Source: DASYXZ01 sp035308965
GTDB taxonomy: Bacteria > Acidobacteriota > Terriglobia > UBA7540
Length of the DNA: 64,000 nt
Direction: 5' to 3'
NCBI GenBank assembly: GCA_035308965.1
Contig: DATGFN010000062.1
Span: 1-64,000, forward strand
The position numbers were made by a program, and so were the translations under genes. How positions within the stretch are numbered: position 1 is the stretch's first letter; every line of letters starts with the position of its first letter. Shown here piece by piece: positions 8,531 through 15,896 of this stretch. A model generated the notes under the pieces. It was given only the letters and a program-made list of their open reading frames with translations. It was not told where the DNA came from and ran no database searches.

Positions 8531-9196
8531 TTAGTGAGCTGCAACTGTAGGGTTCTGGGTCAGGCAATGAAGGGCCCTCTGAGCGGTCGCACGGCCGATG
8601 CCTAGCTTAGAGGAAATTTGACTCCAGGACTGGCCCTCAGACCGAAGAGCGGCTACATTTGCAGCGTCTACAGCGACCCGCGGCCTGCCGAGCTTTTTAC
8701 CTCTGGACCGCGCATGTGCGATACCCGAGCGAACCCTGTCCCGGATTAACTCCCTTTCAAATTCCGCGATGCTGGCGAAGATCCCAAAAATCAATCGGCC
8801 ATTCGGTGTGGACGTGTCCACCCCTTCATGTAAGCTGACAAACTCGATTCCTAACGCGCGGAATTCTTCGAGGGCATTTACAAGTTGGCGTAGGCTGCGA
8901 GCGAAGCGATCATAACGATAAACAGCCACAACATCTACGAGCCGCTTCTGGCAATCTGAAAGTAGCTGGTCCAGGGCTGGCCGATGTTCCTTAGCGCCGC
9001 TGACACCAGAATCAACGTACTCTTTAACGATTTCCCACCCGCGCCGTTTGCAGAACGAGCGAAGTTCGACAAGTTGAACCTCGACATTCTGCCCGTTCGT
9101 ACTTACGCGACTATACACACCCGCTCTAACGACCTGATTTGGATTGGCGGAGAGTTGAGATGAAATGAAAGGAGTGCTAGTTTTGGTGTCAGCCAT
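8531..9196 (-). CDS. Serine recombinase, resolvase/invertase type
   Basis: A 221-residue protein. The N-terminal catalytic domain has 'YSRVST' with the nucleophilic Ser at about 32, 'DVVAVYRYDRFARSLRQL' with the conserved Arg pair, and 'EFERELIRDRVRSG' of the E helix. The C-terminal 50 residues form a Hin-like helix-turn-helix ('SWSQISSKLGIGRATAQRAL'). AGGAGG lies before the ATG. Such enzymes resolve cointegrates or invert DNA; no crossover sites were identified. It belongs to the mobile element. Confidence 0.92.
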   Translation of the reverse strand: MADTKTSTPFISSQLSANPNQVVRAGVYSRVSTNGQNVEVQLVELRSFCKRRGWEIVKEYVDSGVSGAKEHRPALDQLLSDCQKRLVDVVAVYRYDRFARSLRQLVNALEEFRALGIEFVSLHEGVDTSTPNGRLIFGIFASIAEFERELIRDRVRSGIAHARSRGKKLGRPRVAVDAANVAALRSEGQSWSQISSKLGIGRATAQRALHCLTQNPTVAAH

Positions 9197-9265
9197 GAGG
9201 ACCTCCTGTTTAGGTCACTGTGGTTAGCGCCGTACTCAGTGTTCTAGCACTGGGTGCGGCGCGTC

Positions 9266-9403
9266 TTACTTTTGCCTTCTTTTCTTCAAGTACTCGTCGA
9301 TTGCTTTTCTTATGAGCGCACTGACTGGAGCCCCGGTTTCATTCGAAATGGCCTTCAACTTTTTCAGGTGATCCGCGTTGAGCCAAATGTTCGTGCGTTT
9401 CAT
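9266..9403 (-). CDS. Ribbon-helix-helix (CopG-like) protein
   Basis: A 45-residue protein starting at ATG 9403. 'KRTNIWLNADHLKKLKAI' is the ribbon and first helix and 'TGAPVSALIRKAIDEYLKK' the second helix of an RHH/CopG fold; such proteins repress as dimers or serve as antitoxins. No toxin gene lies directly beside it (the PIN-like gene is 425 bases away on the same strand and has its own partner). Confidence 0.75.
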   Translation of the reverse strand: MKRTNIWLNADHLKKLKAISNETGAPVSALIRKAIDEYLKKRRQK

Positions 9404-9410
9404 ATCTGCC

Positions 9411-9438
9411 TTTATACACCTATAGACACAAATGTCAA
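9411..9438 (-). promoter_or_regulatory. Near-consensus promoter of the RHH gene, probably leaderless
   Basis: On the minus strand: TTGACA (9433-9438), a 16-base spacer, TATAAA (9411-9416). The -10 box ends seven bases before the ATG at 9403, so the mRNA should begin at or next to the start codon. This is the best sigma-70-type promoter in the window. Confidence 0.7.
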
Positions 9439-9680
9439 GTGGAAATGGCCTAGAATATCCAATTGCCATTCCTGCATTTTGTTCACGGTCCTCTCCACGT
9501 TCTCAGAGTCTGAGACGGAGGGATCAAATGAGTGGGTCAGGTAGATGAGACGGGAGGTGGAGAAAGACATTAACCTGTCGGGTCCATGGGCGTTCTACCC
9601 CCGCGAGCGAAATCATCGGAGTCCCTAGGAGACCTGCGGTTCTGGGATTTGGCGAACACACGTTTTTGGTCAAAAACATC

Positions 9681-9696
9681 ACTGCACGCCTGCAGT
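9681..9696. repeat. Near-palindromic 16-mer (outlying copy)
   Basis: ACTGCACGCCTGCAGT differs from the perfect palindrome ACTGCAGGCCTGCAGT at one base. It lies between the RHH and PIN-like genes, 2 kb from the other three copies. Confidence 0.55.
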
Positions 9697-9827
9697 AGCT
9701 TCATGCGGCAGGGCAGCAGAATAGACAAAGGCGGGTATCGAGTGTCAACGAATTGCCTGACAACCACCCTCCTGTGGTGCTCATCTGCTGTAAATATTCC
9801 AAGAGGTTTGCGCTAATTTCAGGCGAT

Positions 9828-10292
9828 TCATAACAATACCCACCTCTGCTCGCGAAAAAAATCAATAATACGGATCCAGCGGACCCCAATTTCAGTGCAA
9901 ACATCCGGAATCCGCGGCACATCGATTTTGTTTGTCGCATACTCACTTGTGATTACCGTCAAATTTCGCAAGTGAGCTAATGCGATTACGAAGGGGTCTC
10001 CCACAGACCTCCCCCTCCTCGTGTCGACCAAGCGAGGATAGCGCCGCATAATCCTCCTTACTTCCATCTCGATTTCAGCATCAAGCTCGATTATCATTTC
10101 GCGACGCGCCTTGACCCACTTATGCGCGCCGTCATCTTTCTTACTCAGTTCGCGCAAAACTTCGTCGCTCGCGACTATTGTCCCGTTTTTCGCAGCGCGA
10201 TCCATTTGATTCCATATGCCGGGAAATACGTCGGGTGGATAATAACGGACCCAAGCATCCAGGAACGCGCTAGTGTCAACACTGTACGGCAT
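9828..10292 (-). CDS. PIN-like DUF4411 protein, putative toxin
   Basis: A 154-residue protein. The N-terminal 'YSVDTSAFLDAW' supplies the first acidic residue of a PIN-like fold, 'ASDEVLRELSKK' a second, and 'GDPFVIALAHLRNLTVITSE' the third and fourth positions. This is the DUF4411 layout, thought to be an RNase toxin. It starts four bases after the stop of the XRE-ImmA gene, which matches known antitoxin-toxin gene pairs. Confidence 0.8.
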   Translation of the reverse strand: MPYSVDTSAFLDAWVRYYPPDVFPGIWNQMDRAAKNGTIVASDEVLRELSKKDDGAHKWVKARREMIIELDAEIEMEVRRIMRRYPRLVDTRRGRSVGDPFVIALAHLRNLTVITSEYATNKIDVPRIPDVCTEIGVRWIRIIDFFREQRWVLL

Positions 10293-10296
10293 CTCG

Positions 10297-11466
10297 TTAC
10301 ACCGCTAACTTGGAGTAGTCGCGTTGGACGTTGACAAGATGCTTCAGGCGAATCTGCAGGTAATCGGACACATCGCTGGCGGTGATTCGCTCTCGGTTAA
10401 AACTCTCGATGACAAGACTCGTAAAGGTTGGCCCGGCGCTGGTGAGGGCGACCTCATGCGGCGGTGCAAAGCCCTTTTGCCGTTTTCGCTGTTCGGCATA
10501 TTGCTTCAGAAATTCATCTCTCTTTTCCTGGTAGTACGCCTCTGTGGTAAATCCAAGCGTTAACAGCCTGACGAGGGCTGCCTCGCGGCTCCCGCCAAAG
10601 ACCCTTGATAGCTCAGCGAGTTCTTCGTCCCTCCACGCGACATCATCTTTTTTATGGTTCCGAATTACATTTGTGGCGAGCAGAGCTTCTTTAGGAAATA
10701 AAGTCGCGCCAGCAACGTGATTACAGAATGCCTCGATTCGTGATCCCTCGTTTTCGTTCGATTCGTGCAGGTCACAAATGCCACCGGCCTTTAAAAGTAT
10801 GTGCGCCAATTCATGCAACAAGGTGAAGATCCGCCCGCGCGGAGCGTCTTTGATATTCGCGACGGCTACAGGCAACGGCCTATCACTGATCGAGAATCCT
10901 CTCGCCTCAGTTGTGTCTACGTCGTTGGCTTGAAAGGTCAGGATACCCGCCTTTTCGATCATCAATCGCCACTGTTTGAAGGCCATATAGTCGGTATTCC
11001 AAGTCCTTTGACGTTCTAGCGACACACCCAAGAACTCTCGAGTGCTCGATGCTGCCGTCTCTGGCCCTTGGTCTAACGAGATGGATGTTCTTATTCGGGG
11101 AAACTCTTTATCGATGTCACGAAAGAGCTCAAGCGCCCACTCACGACGATCATGGGCTTTTCGAATCTCGACAGTAAGTTCCGGAGACTGCGGCGAATTG
11201 GCACGGACGGGAGCTCGCCTGAAATCATGCATTGGTTCAAATTGGCGCGGCGGCTCAGCCAGATAGAAAATCGCTAACGGTCTCTTGTAAATCTCGCCGA
11301 GCTTTCGAAGTTGCGCGAATGTTGGCTTTTGTTCACCAGATTCCCAGGCGCCAAGTCGCTCCACCGCAATCCCCGCCCTCTTAGCAGCGGATTCAACAGT
11401 CAGGCCGGAACTTAGCCTTGCCCAGATGAGAACAGCGAGAGTCGGGTTAGCGTGAGGGTAGGCCAT
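10297..11466 (-). CDS. XRE/ImmA-IrrE fusion, putative antitoxin-regulator
   Basis: A 389-residue protein. The N-terminus (about 10-65) is an XRE helix-turn-helix ('SGLTVESAAKRAGIAVERLGAWESG'). The middle carries the ImmA/IrrE zinc-peptidase motif HELAH at about 217-221 in 'TLLHELAHILL', with further acidic residues downstream ('SRIEAFCNHVAG'). Proteins with this fusion cleave repressors or act as antitoxins. It is encoded directly upstream of the PIN-like gene, so the two form an operon that probably controls itself. Confidence 0.88.
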   Translation of the reverse strand: MAYPHANPTLAVLIWARLSSGLTVESAAKRAGIAVERLGAWESGEQKPTFAQLRKLGEIYKRPLAIFYLAEPPRQFEPMHDFRRAPVRANSPQSPELTVEIRKAHDRREWALELFRDIDKEFPRIRTSISLDQGPETAASSTREFLGVSLERQRTWNTDYMAFKQWRLMIEKAGILTFQANDVDTTEARGFSISDRPLPVAVANIKDAPRGRIFTLLHELAHILLKAGGICDLHESNENEGSRIEAFCNHVAGATLFPKEALLATNVIRNHKKDDVAWRDEELAELSRVFGGSREAALVRLLTLGFTTEAYYQEKRDEFLKQYAEQRKRQKGFAPPHEVALTSAGPTFTSLVIESFNRERITASDVSDYLQIRLKHLVNVQRDYSKLAV

Positions 11467-11477
11467 TGATATCAGTG

Positions 11478-11505
11478 AGTATCACAGAGCGTAGCTGACA
11501 TTCAA
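11478..11505 (-). promoter_or_regulatory. Putative promoter of the toxin-antitoxin operon
   Basis: On the minus strand: TTGAAT (11500-11505), a 16-base spacer, GATACT (11478-11483) preceded by TGT (extended -10). The box ends 11 bases before the ATG at 11466, giving a predicted leader of only a few bases. No ribosome site is present. Confidence 0.5.
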
Positions 11506-11745
11506 GAGTTGTGCCTGGAAGTTTCGGCGGTTGCTGGTCTTGTAGCAAGACAATTTCGTTGGGGGGAGTCTCAATGGCAATGTAACTGCTAGTCGCGAAT
11601 GTCGCGCCAACCGCCTACCCCCAAGTGTAGCCGAGCCCTCGATCGAGTCTCGTTGAGTTTTACATTCATGGGTTTCTCCCTTGCAGACTTCCGGACTTCC
11701 AGCTTCCGGAACATTGACTCGCACCATGGGACATTTGCAAGAGCT

Positions 11746-11761
11746 ACTGCAGGGCTGCAGT
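11746..11761. repeat. Palindromic 16-mer, copy 1
   Basis: ACTGCAGGGCTGCAGT, one central mismatch from a perfect palindrome. It is followed by AAC, as if the arm extended (…AGTAAC). Confidence 0.65.
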
Positions 11762-11828
11762 AACTTCTGAGACCAGCCGGCAAAGCTCTCCAGTGCCCCG
11801 CTGTGCGATTTCGTTAGACCGATTGGTC

Positions 11829-11844
11829 ACTGCAGGGCTGCAGC
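11829..11844. repeat. Palindromic 16-mer, copy 2
   Basis: ACTGCAGGGCTGCAGC. Directly before it stands GATTGGTC, which also precedes copy 3 (as GATTGGTT), so the conserved block is longer than the palindrome. After it comes GACTGC, also shared with copy 3. Confidence 0.65.
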
Positions 11845-11959
11845 GACTGCCGGCAATACGGATGAAGCCCCCAAATTAGATCGGCGGCATCCCGAGGTGA
11901 ACCGGGCGCCGATAAGGTGCCCATTCTGTTTGCCCTCAGCCGACGTAGCTAGATTGGTT

Positions 11960-11975
11960 ACTGCAGGCCTGCAGT
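11960..11975. repeat. Palindromic 16-mer, copy 3 (perfect)
   Basis: ACTGCAGGCCTGCAGT, a perfect 16-bp palindrome, preceded by GATTGGTT and followed by GACTGC as in copy 2. The start-to-start distances are 83 (copy 1 to 2) and 131 bases (copy 2 to 3). Confidence 0.7.
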
Positions 11976-12038
11976 GACTGCAAGACGTGGCGGACGAACC
12001 GCGAGCGGCGTAACCATCCGTCCCACCTGTTTCGGAGA

Positions 12039-12044
12039 TATAAT
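12039..12044 (+). promoter_or_regulatory. Consensus -10 box upstream of the 12138 gene
   Basis: TATAAT, with no convincing -35 at 16-18 bases distance. It lies about 65 bases after palindrome copy 3. A factor bound at the palindromes could help or block a polymerase here; that is an inference. Confidence 0.4.
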
Positions 12045-12137
12045 GGAGTCGTTTATGGTCGGCTAGGCTGATCCCCGAAAGGCGGCCGCATCCCGAGCCG
12101 CCTGCCGACCTTCCTCAGAATCGGGACCGTGCGGGAG

Positions 12138-13028
12138 ATGGCATTGGCAAGGCACAACGGAGTCCAGAAACCGAGGAAGTTCGCACGAGTAGTCCGCAAC
12201 GAGCCATCACCCCTAGATAACGTCAACCAAGACGAAATAAACATTAAGATTAGAAATCTTGAAGAAAGGTCGCGCGGTCCCCAGGACGAAAACATCAATC
12301 GGGCGGTTGGGGCTCTGTGCTTGAAGAAAATGACTATGAGTTCAAAGGTGGTTGCATTTTCTGGTTGCCGCCGATACACCCATGAAGAGGCATATTGGAT
12401 CAGTAGAACCGAAGTAGAGGCTGACTTTCTGCGACCCTACTTGCAGGGGGTGATGCAGATATATGACGGATATTTTCGGCGTCTTCCAAAAAATCTAAGT
12501 TCCAGAGAGGTGGAAGAGGTCTGGGACAAAATTATCGAGCCGCTCTGGAAAGATAGGTTGCGGAGAGTTGAAGACAATCTCAAGAGTGAGTACCAAGGAG
12601 ACGATTTATCGTACCTACAGGAACGAATCGGACGATTCGAGAAGAGTGCTGAGCGCATTCATGAACAAGCACTCAACCATTGGCAGGAAAAAATAGCAGA
12701 GGCTGTAAGTGCTGAAAAGTTCGGTCAGATCAAATCCCACAACGCCTCCACGAAGAAATATGGCCGTGATTCCGACCCAATTGCGAAGGCCGTTAAGGCG
12801 AGGGTCAGGAAGTCTGCCTATGCGCATGCATACGTGACGATGTGCGAATGGCTCGACGCTGGTAATACGCCCGCTGTGTTCATTCGTGAACACCAACAAT
12901 TCCTTGCAGATTGGTGCATATCCGACAATTATGCGTTTAAGATGTTCAACAGGATAAAGCGCTGGCGCAAAGAGGGGATTAAGCCGGCTCGAACAGGGCC
13001 TGGCGGACCCACAAAAGAGTCATGCTAG
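12138..13028 (+). CDS. Hypothetical protein of a replication/mobile module
   Basis: A 296-residue protein, starting at ATG 12138 (a GTG at 12129 is also in frame; neither has a well-placed ribosome site). The first 60 residues are basic and look disordered. The rest is helical and charged, with many Trp/Tyr/Arg residues ('YWISRTEVEADFLRPYLQGV', 'HNASTKKYGRDSDPIAKAV'). There is no signal peptide or membrane segment. It lies between the palindromes and the primase-helicase gene on the same strand, so a role in replication or mobility of the element is plausible. I do not recognise the family. Confidence 0.7.
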   Translation: MALARHNGVQKPRKFARVVRNEPSPLDNVNQDEINIKIRNLEERSRGPQDENINRAVGALCLKKMTMSSKVVAFSGCRRYTHEEAYWISRTEVEADFLRPYLQGVMQIYDGYFRRLPKNLSSREVEEVWDKIIEPLWKDRLRRVEDNLKSEYQGDDLSYLQERIGRFEKSAERIHEQALNHWQEKIAEAVSAEKFGQIKSHNASTKKYGRDSDPIAKAVKARVRKSAYAHAYVTMCEWLDAGNTPAVFIREHQQFLADWCISDNYAFKMFNRIKRWRKEGIKPARTGPGGPTKESC

Positions 13029-13054
13029 CTACCAACCAAGACCAGCGAAGCTTT

Positions 13055-13086
13055 CGACTTCCCACTTCCTCACTTCCCTAGCATCC
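13055..13086. repeat. Degenerate 8-bp tandem array
   Basis: Units CGACTTCC, CACTTCCT, CACTTCCC, then a weaker TAGCATCC, starting 27 bases after the stop at 13028. No full inverted partner was found; GGGAAGGGGAAG at about 13276-13290 is a partial one. It belongs to the class of arrays also seen at 15413, 19584, 20916, 27592, 31837, 48817, 60699 and 62594. Confidence 0.5.
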
Positions 13087-13294
13087 ATCCGATCGCATCA
13101 TAAGTCCATACATATCAATAGGTTCATTCGCTTCCCCAGAATGGCGCAAAAACTTCAACTGCTATGATCGGCCGTCAACAAGGGGCCATGGCGTACGGTT
13201 TCTATTGGCTCGAACTTGAGACGGAAGGTCGTGAACGTTGACGCGGACGGCGACGGCAAACCAATAGCGTAAGTTGTGGGAAGGGGAAGATATC

Positions 13295-15391
13295 GTGAAA
13301 AAAAGTGAGACATCCGGCAATGAATTTCTCATTTCAGCCCTTGCATATTCCAGGCGCGGGTGGCATGTGCTTCCTCTTCATTCACCAAGGGGCTCAGTTT
13401 GCTCGTGCGGAAACCCAAATTGCAAGAGCATCGGGAAACATCCGCGGACCGAGCACGGCGTCAAGGATGCGAGCGCCGACGAGGCAAAAATTCGCGGCTG
13501 GTGGGCTAAATGGCCAAATGCCAACATAGGGATTGCGACCGGTCTGGTATCGGATGTTATCGTGCTCGATGTAGACCCTCGCCACGGTGGTATTGAATCG
13601 CTCCGTCGCCTCCAGGAAGAGCATGGCGAGATTCCTGCAGGGCCAACCGTTAACACCGGGGGAGGTGGTTTCCATTATTATTTTCAGGCACCTGGGTACA
13701 AAGTCAAAAATAAGGTAGGGTTTTCAGAGGGCATTGATTTTAGAGGTGACGGGGGCTACGTTGCCGCGGTCCCAAGCCGCCACGTTTCAGGGCAACGATA
13801 CCGGTTCGCCCAAGCCCACAATCTCGACCACATCGCATTGTCACCGCTACCCGGTTGGTTGAACACCCTCATTCTTGCTTCGTCCACTAAGACTCATAGA
13901 AAGGATACAGGGAATGAGTGTGTCAGCGAAGGAACGCGCAATACTCACCTCACGAGTCTTGCGGGAACTATGCGCAATCGGAGTATGGCTGAGGAGTCAA
14001 TTTTCGCTGCGTTGAAGATAGAGAATGTGAAACGTTGTCAGCCTCCCCTCACTGAATCTGAGGTTAAAGCGATCGCGGCGAGCGTTAGTCGCTATGTCCC
14101 TGGCCCCACAATCATCAAGAATATCGGTTTGGTGAAGCTGCTAGCTGACAAGATCAAGCTTGCAGAACATTTTGCGCAAGACCCTGGAGGAAAACTCTAC
14201 CGCTTCAGTGCCGGCGTTTACAAACCAGATGGCAGCGGCCAGGTGAAAAGGCTTGTCAAGAGACTCTTGGAGGATTGGAGTCTTTCCAAAAGTTGGACAT
14301 CTGCTCGTTGCGAAGAAGTTCAGGAATATATTCGAGTGGATGCACCGAACCTGTGGGTGCGTCCACCTTTGAACTTAATCAACGTGCAAAATGGATTGCT
14401 CGATGCCGAAACCGGACAACTCCTGCAACATTCTCCGAAGCATCTTTCAGCGGTGCAGATTCCCATTGCCTTTGATCCGGCTGCCCGATGCACTGTGTGG
14501 GAGACTTTTGTGCAGGAGGTGTTTCCCGACGATGCGCAAGAAGTGGCGTGGCAAATCATTGCGTGGCTGATGCGTCCCGACGTGTCGATCCAAAAGGCTA
14601 TTCTTCTTCTTGGAGAAGGCGGAAATGGAAAATCCACTTTCCTGACCGGCGTTACTACCTTTCTTGGGCGTTCTAATGTCGCGGCGGTCAGTTTGCACAG
14701 GCTGGAGTCGGATCGCTTCTCAGTAGCCCGGTTAATGGGTAAACTGGCGAACATTTGCCCTGACCTTCCCAGCTCCCATTTGGTAGGTACGTCCATTTTC
14801 AAAGCGCTGACGGGCGGCGACACCCTGCTTGCTGAGCGCAAATACCACGATAGCTTTGAATTCGAGCCTTTTGTACGACTGGTTTTCTCCGCGAACTATG
14901 TTCCGCAGAGCAGCGATTCGTCGCACGCTTTCTTTCGCCGCTGGCTCGTCGTTCCTTTCAACCGAACCTTCGAAGAAGGAGACGCGATTCCGCGTCCATT
15001 AATGGATGCCCGCTTGGCAAGCCCTGGAGAGTTGAGTGGCGTATTGAACAAGGCCCTCCAAGCCATCGGCCAGTTGCAAGAGCAGGGTGGCCTGACTGAG
15101 TCGGAGTCTATGGCAGTTGCCGGGGAGGAATTCCGAAAAGCAACCGACCCCCTTGCGGTCTGGCTGGACCGGTGGACAATTTACCAGAGTGACTGCTTCG
15201 TGACGAAAAATGCCTTGTTGACTGCTTACAATTCAGCGTCAGCGGCCGAGGGGCGCCCTTCGATGACCGCAACAGGCTTTGGTCTAGCTTTGCGAAAATT
15301 GCGGCCAAACCTCCAGGACGCCCAAAGAAAAGTTGCAGAGAAAATGGAGTGGGTGTGGCTCGGCCTGGGTCTGCGCTCATCGGAAGAATGA
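13295..15391 (+). CDS. Primase-polymerase/superfamily 3 helicase (P4/D5-like)
   Basis: A 698-residue protein. The N-terminus (about 10-210) is a prim-pol domain: 'VIVLDVDPRHGG' holds the metal-binding Asp pair and 'TGGGGFHYYF' the His motif; 'CSCGNPNCKSIGKHPR' is a conserved Cys/His loop. A primase C-terminal segment follows ('GTRNTHLTSLAGTMRN'), then a D5 N-like region and an AAA+ helicase with Walker A 'GEGGNGKST' near 440 and an 'FSANYVPQ…SHAFFRRW' sensor/arginine block. It should prime and unwind DNA for autonomous replication of the element. GTG 13295 is preferred because AAGGGGA lies about seven bases upstream; TTG 13274 lacks this. Confidence 0.92.
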   Translation: MKKSETSGNEFLISALAYSRRGWHVLPLHSPRGSVCSCGNPNCKSIGKHPRTEHGVKDASADEAKIRGWWAKWPNANIGIATGLVSDVIVLDVDPRHGGIESLRRLQEEHGEIPAGPTVNTGGGGFHYYFQAPGYKVKNKVGFSEGIDFRGDGGYVAAVPSRHVSGQRYRFAQAHNLDHIALSPLPGWLNTLILASSTKTHRKDTGNECVSEGTRNTHLTSLAGTMRNRSMAEESIFAALKIENVKRCQPPLTESEVKAIAASVSRYVPGPTIIKNIGLVKLLADKIKLAEHFAQDPGGKLYRFSAGVYKPDGSGQVKRLVKRLLEDWSLSKSWTSARCEEVQEYIRVDAPNLWVRPPLNLINVQNGLLDAETGQLLQHSPKHLSAVQIPIAFDPAARCTVWETFVQEVFPDDAQEVAWQIIAWLMRPDVSIQKAILLLGEGGNGKSTFLTGVTTFLGRSNVAAVSLHRLESDRFSVARLMGKLANICPDLPSSHLVGTSIFKALTGGDTLLAERKYHDSFEFEPFVRLVFSANYVPQSSDSSHAFFRRWLVVPFNRTFEEGDAIPRPLMDARLASPGELSGVLNKALQAIGQLQEQGGLTESESMAVAGEEFRKATDPLAVWLDRWTIYQSDCFVTKNALLTAYNSASAAEGRPSMTATGFGLALRKLRPNLQDAQRKVAEKMEWVWLGLGLRSSEE

Positions 15392-15412
15392 GAGAACCGC
15401 GTGTCGTTCGAC

Positions 15413-15540
15413 GGGGTCACAGGGTTCACGGGGTTCACAGGGTTCCTTCATTGTTGTCTGCTCTCTTATCTCCGTCATCGAGATAAGAATTTTTAGGGAT
15501 TGAAAACAAATACGAGAACCCCGTGAACCTCGTGAACCGC
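15413..15540. repeat. Inverted repeat built of 9-bp tandem units
   Basis: The left arm has about 3.5 units of GGTTCAC(A/G)G (15413-15440); the right arm (15514-15540) has the complement, with GTGAACC repeated. GGTTCACGGGGTTC (15423-15436) and GAACCCCGTGAACC (15516-15529) are an exact 14-bp inverted pair, 79 bases apart. It begins 22 bases after the stop of the primase-helicase gene and could be a terminator, an iteron-like site or a recombination site. Confidence 0.7.
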
Positions 15541-15668
15541 GGGAGAGCCGAGGGGATACCCGGTGGTCGTTGGGGTTGTGGAAGAGGGGACGAGGTTGAT
15601 GATCATGCACTAGGCTCTCACGGTGTTCCCCAAGGGGCTGTTCTGCGAGGTTGCTACGAAGGTTTGAC

Positions 15669-15896
15669 ATGAAACAAGAAAACGTGCGGCCTAGAAGTGA
15701 GACCGAAACCGAAGCTGATCCGTCACTCAACGGATTGGTTGAAGTTGCACTTGAAATCGCGAGTCGAAGGCGCGAAACTCTAAAGCAACTTCGCGCAGCT
15801 CTTGAGAGTGGGAACAACAGCGAAGCTTTGAACCTTGCAAAGGAATTGTGTGGACTCCATGAAGAAAGTGATCGCACTCATTCGCGTATCAACTGA
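15669..15896 (+). CDS. Small helical protein overlapping the recombinase
   Basis: A 75-residue acidic-to-mixed helical protein ('LVEVALEIASRRRETLKQLRAALESGNNSEALNLAKEL'). Its end overlaps the large recombinase start by 38 bases in another frame, which suggests coupled translation. Small partner genes beside serine integrases can be directionality factors, but nothing in the sequence proves this. An in-frame start at 15651 exists; ATG 15669 is chosen because it is the first ATG. Confidence 0.55.
   Translation: MKQENVRPRSETETEADPSLNGLVEVALEIASRRRETLKQLRAALESGNNSEALNLAKELCGLHEESDRTHSRIN

Larger units (their letters stand above)
11467..12137. other. Non-coding region with three palindromic 16-mers, candidate origin or recombination region
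   Basis: About 670 bases without a supported gene, between the divergent toxin-antitoxin operon and the 299-codon gene. It contains three copies of ACTGCAGG(G/C)CTGCAG(T/C), described separately, and a consensus -10 box near its right end. Its place upstream of a primase-helicase module suggests a replication origin, operator or recombination region. None of these is proven. Confidence 0.45.

Noticed and set aside
13160..13273. Possible gene fragment ending in VNVDADGDGKPIA before the primase gene
   Set aside because: The frame is only about 35 codons, has no start and no ribosome site; it may be a remnant but cannot be assigned.
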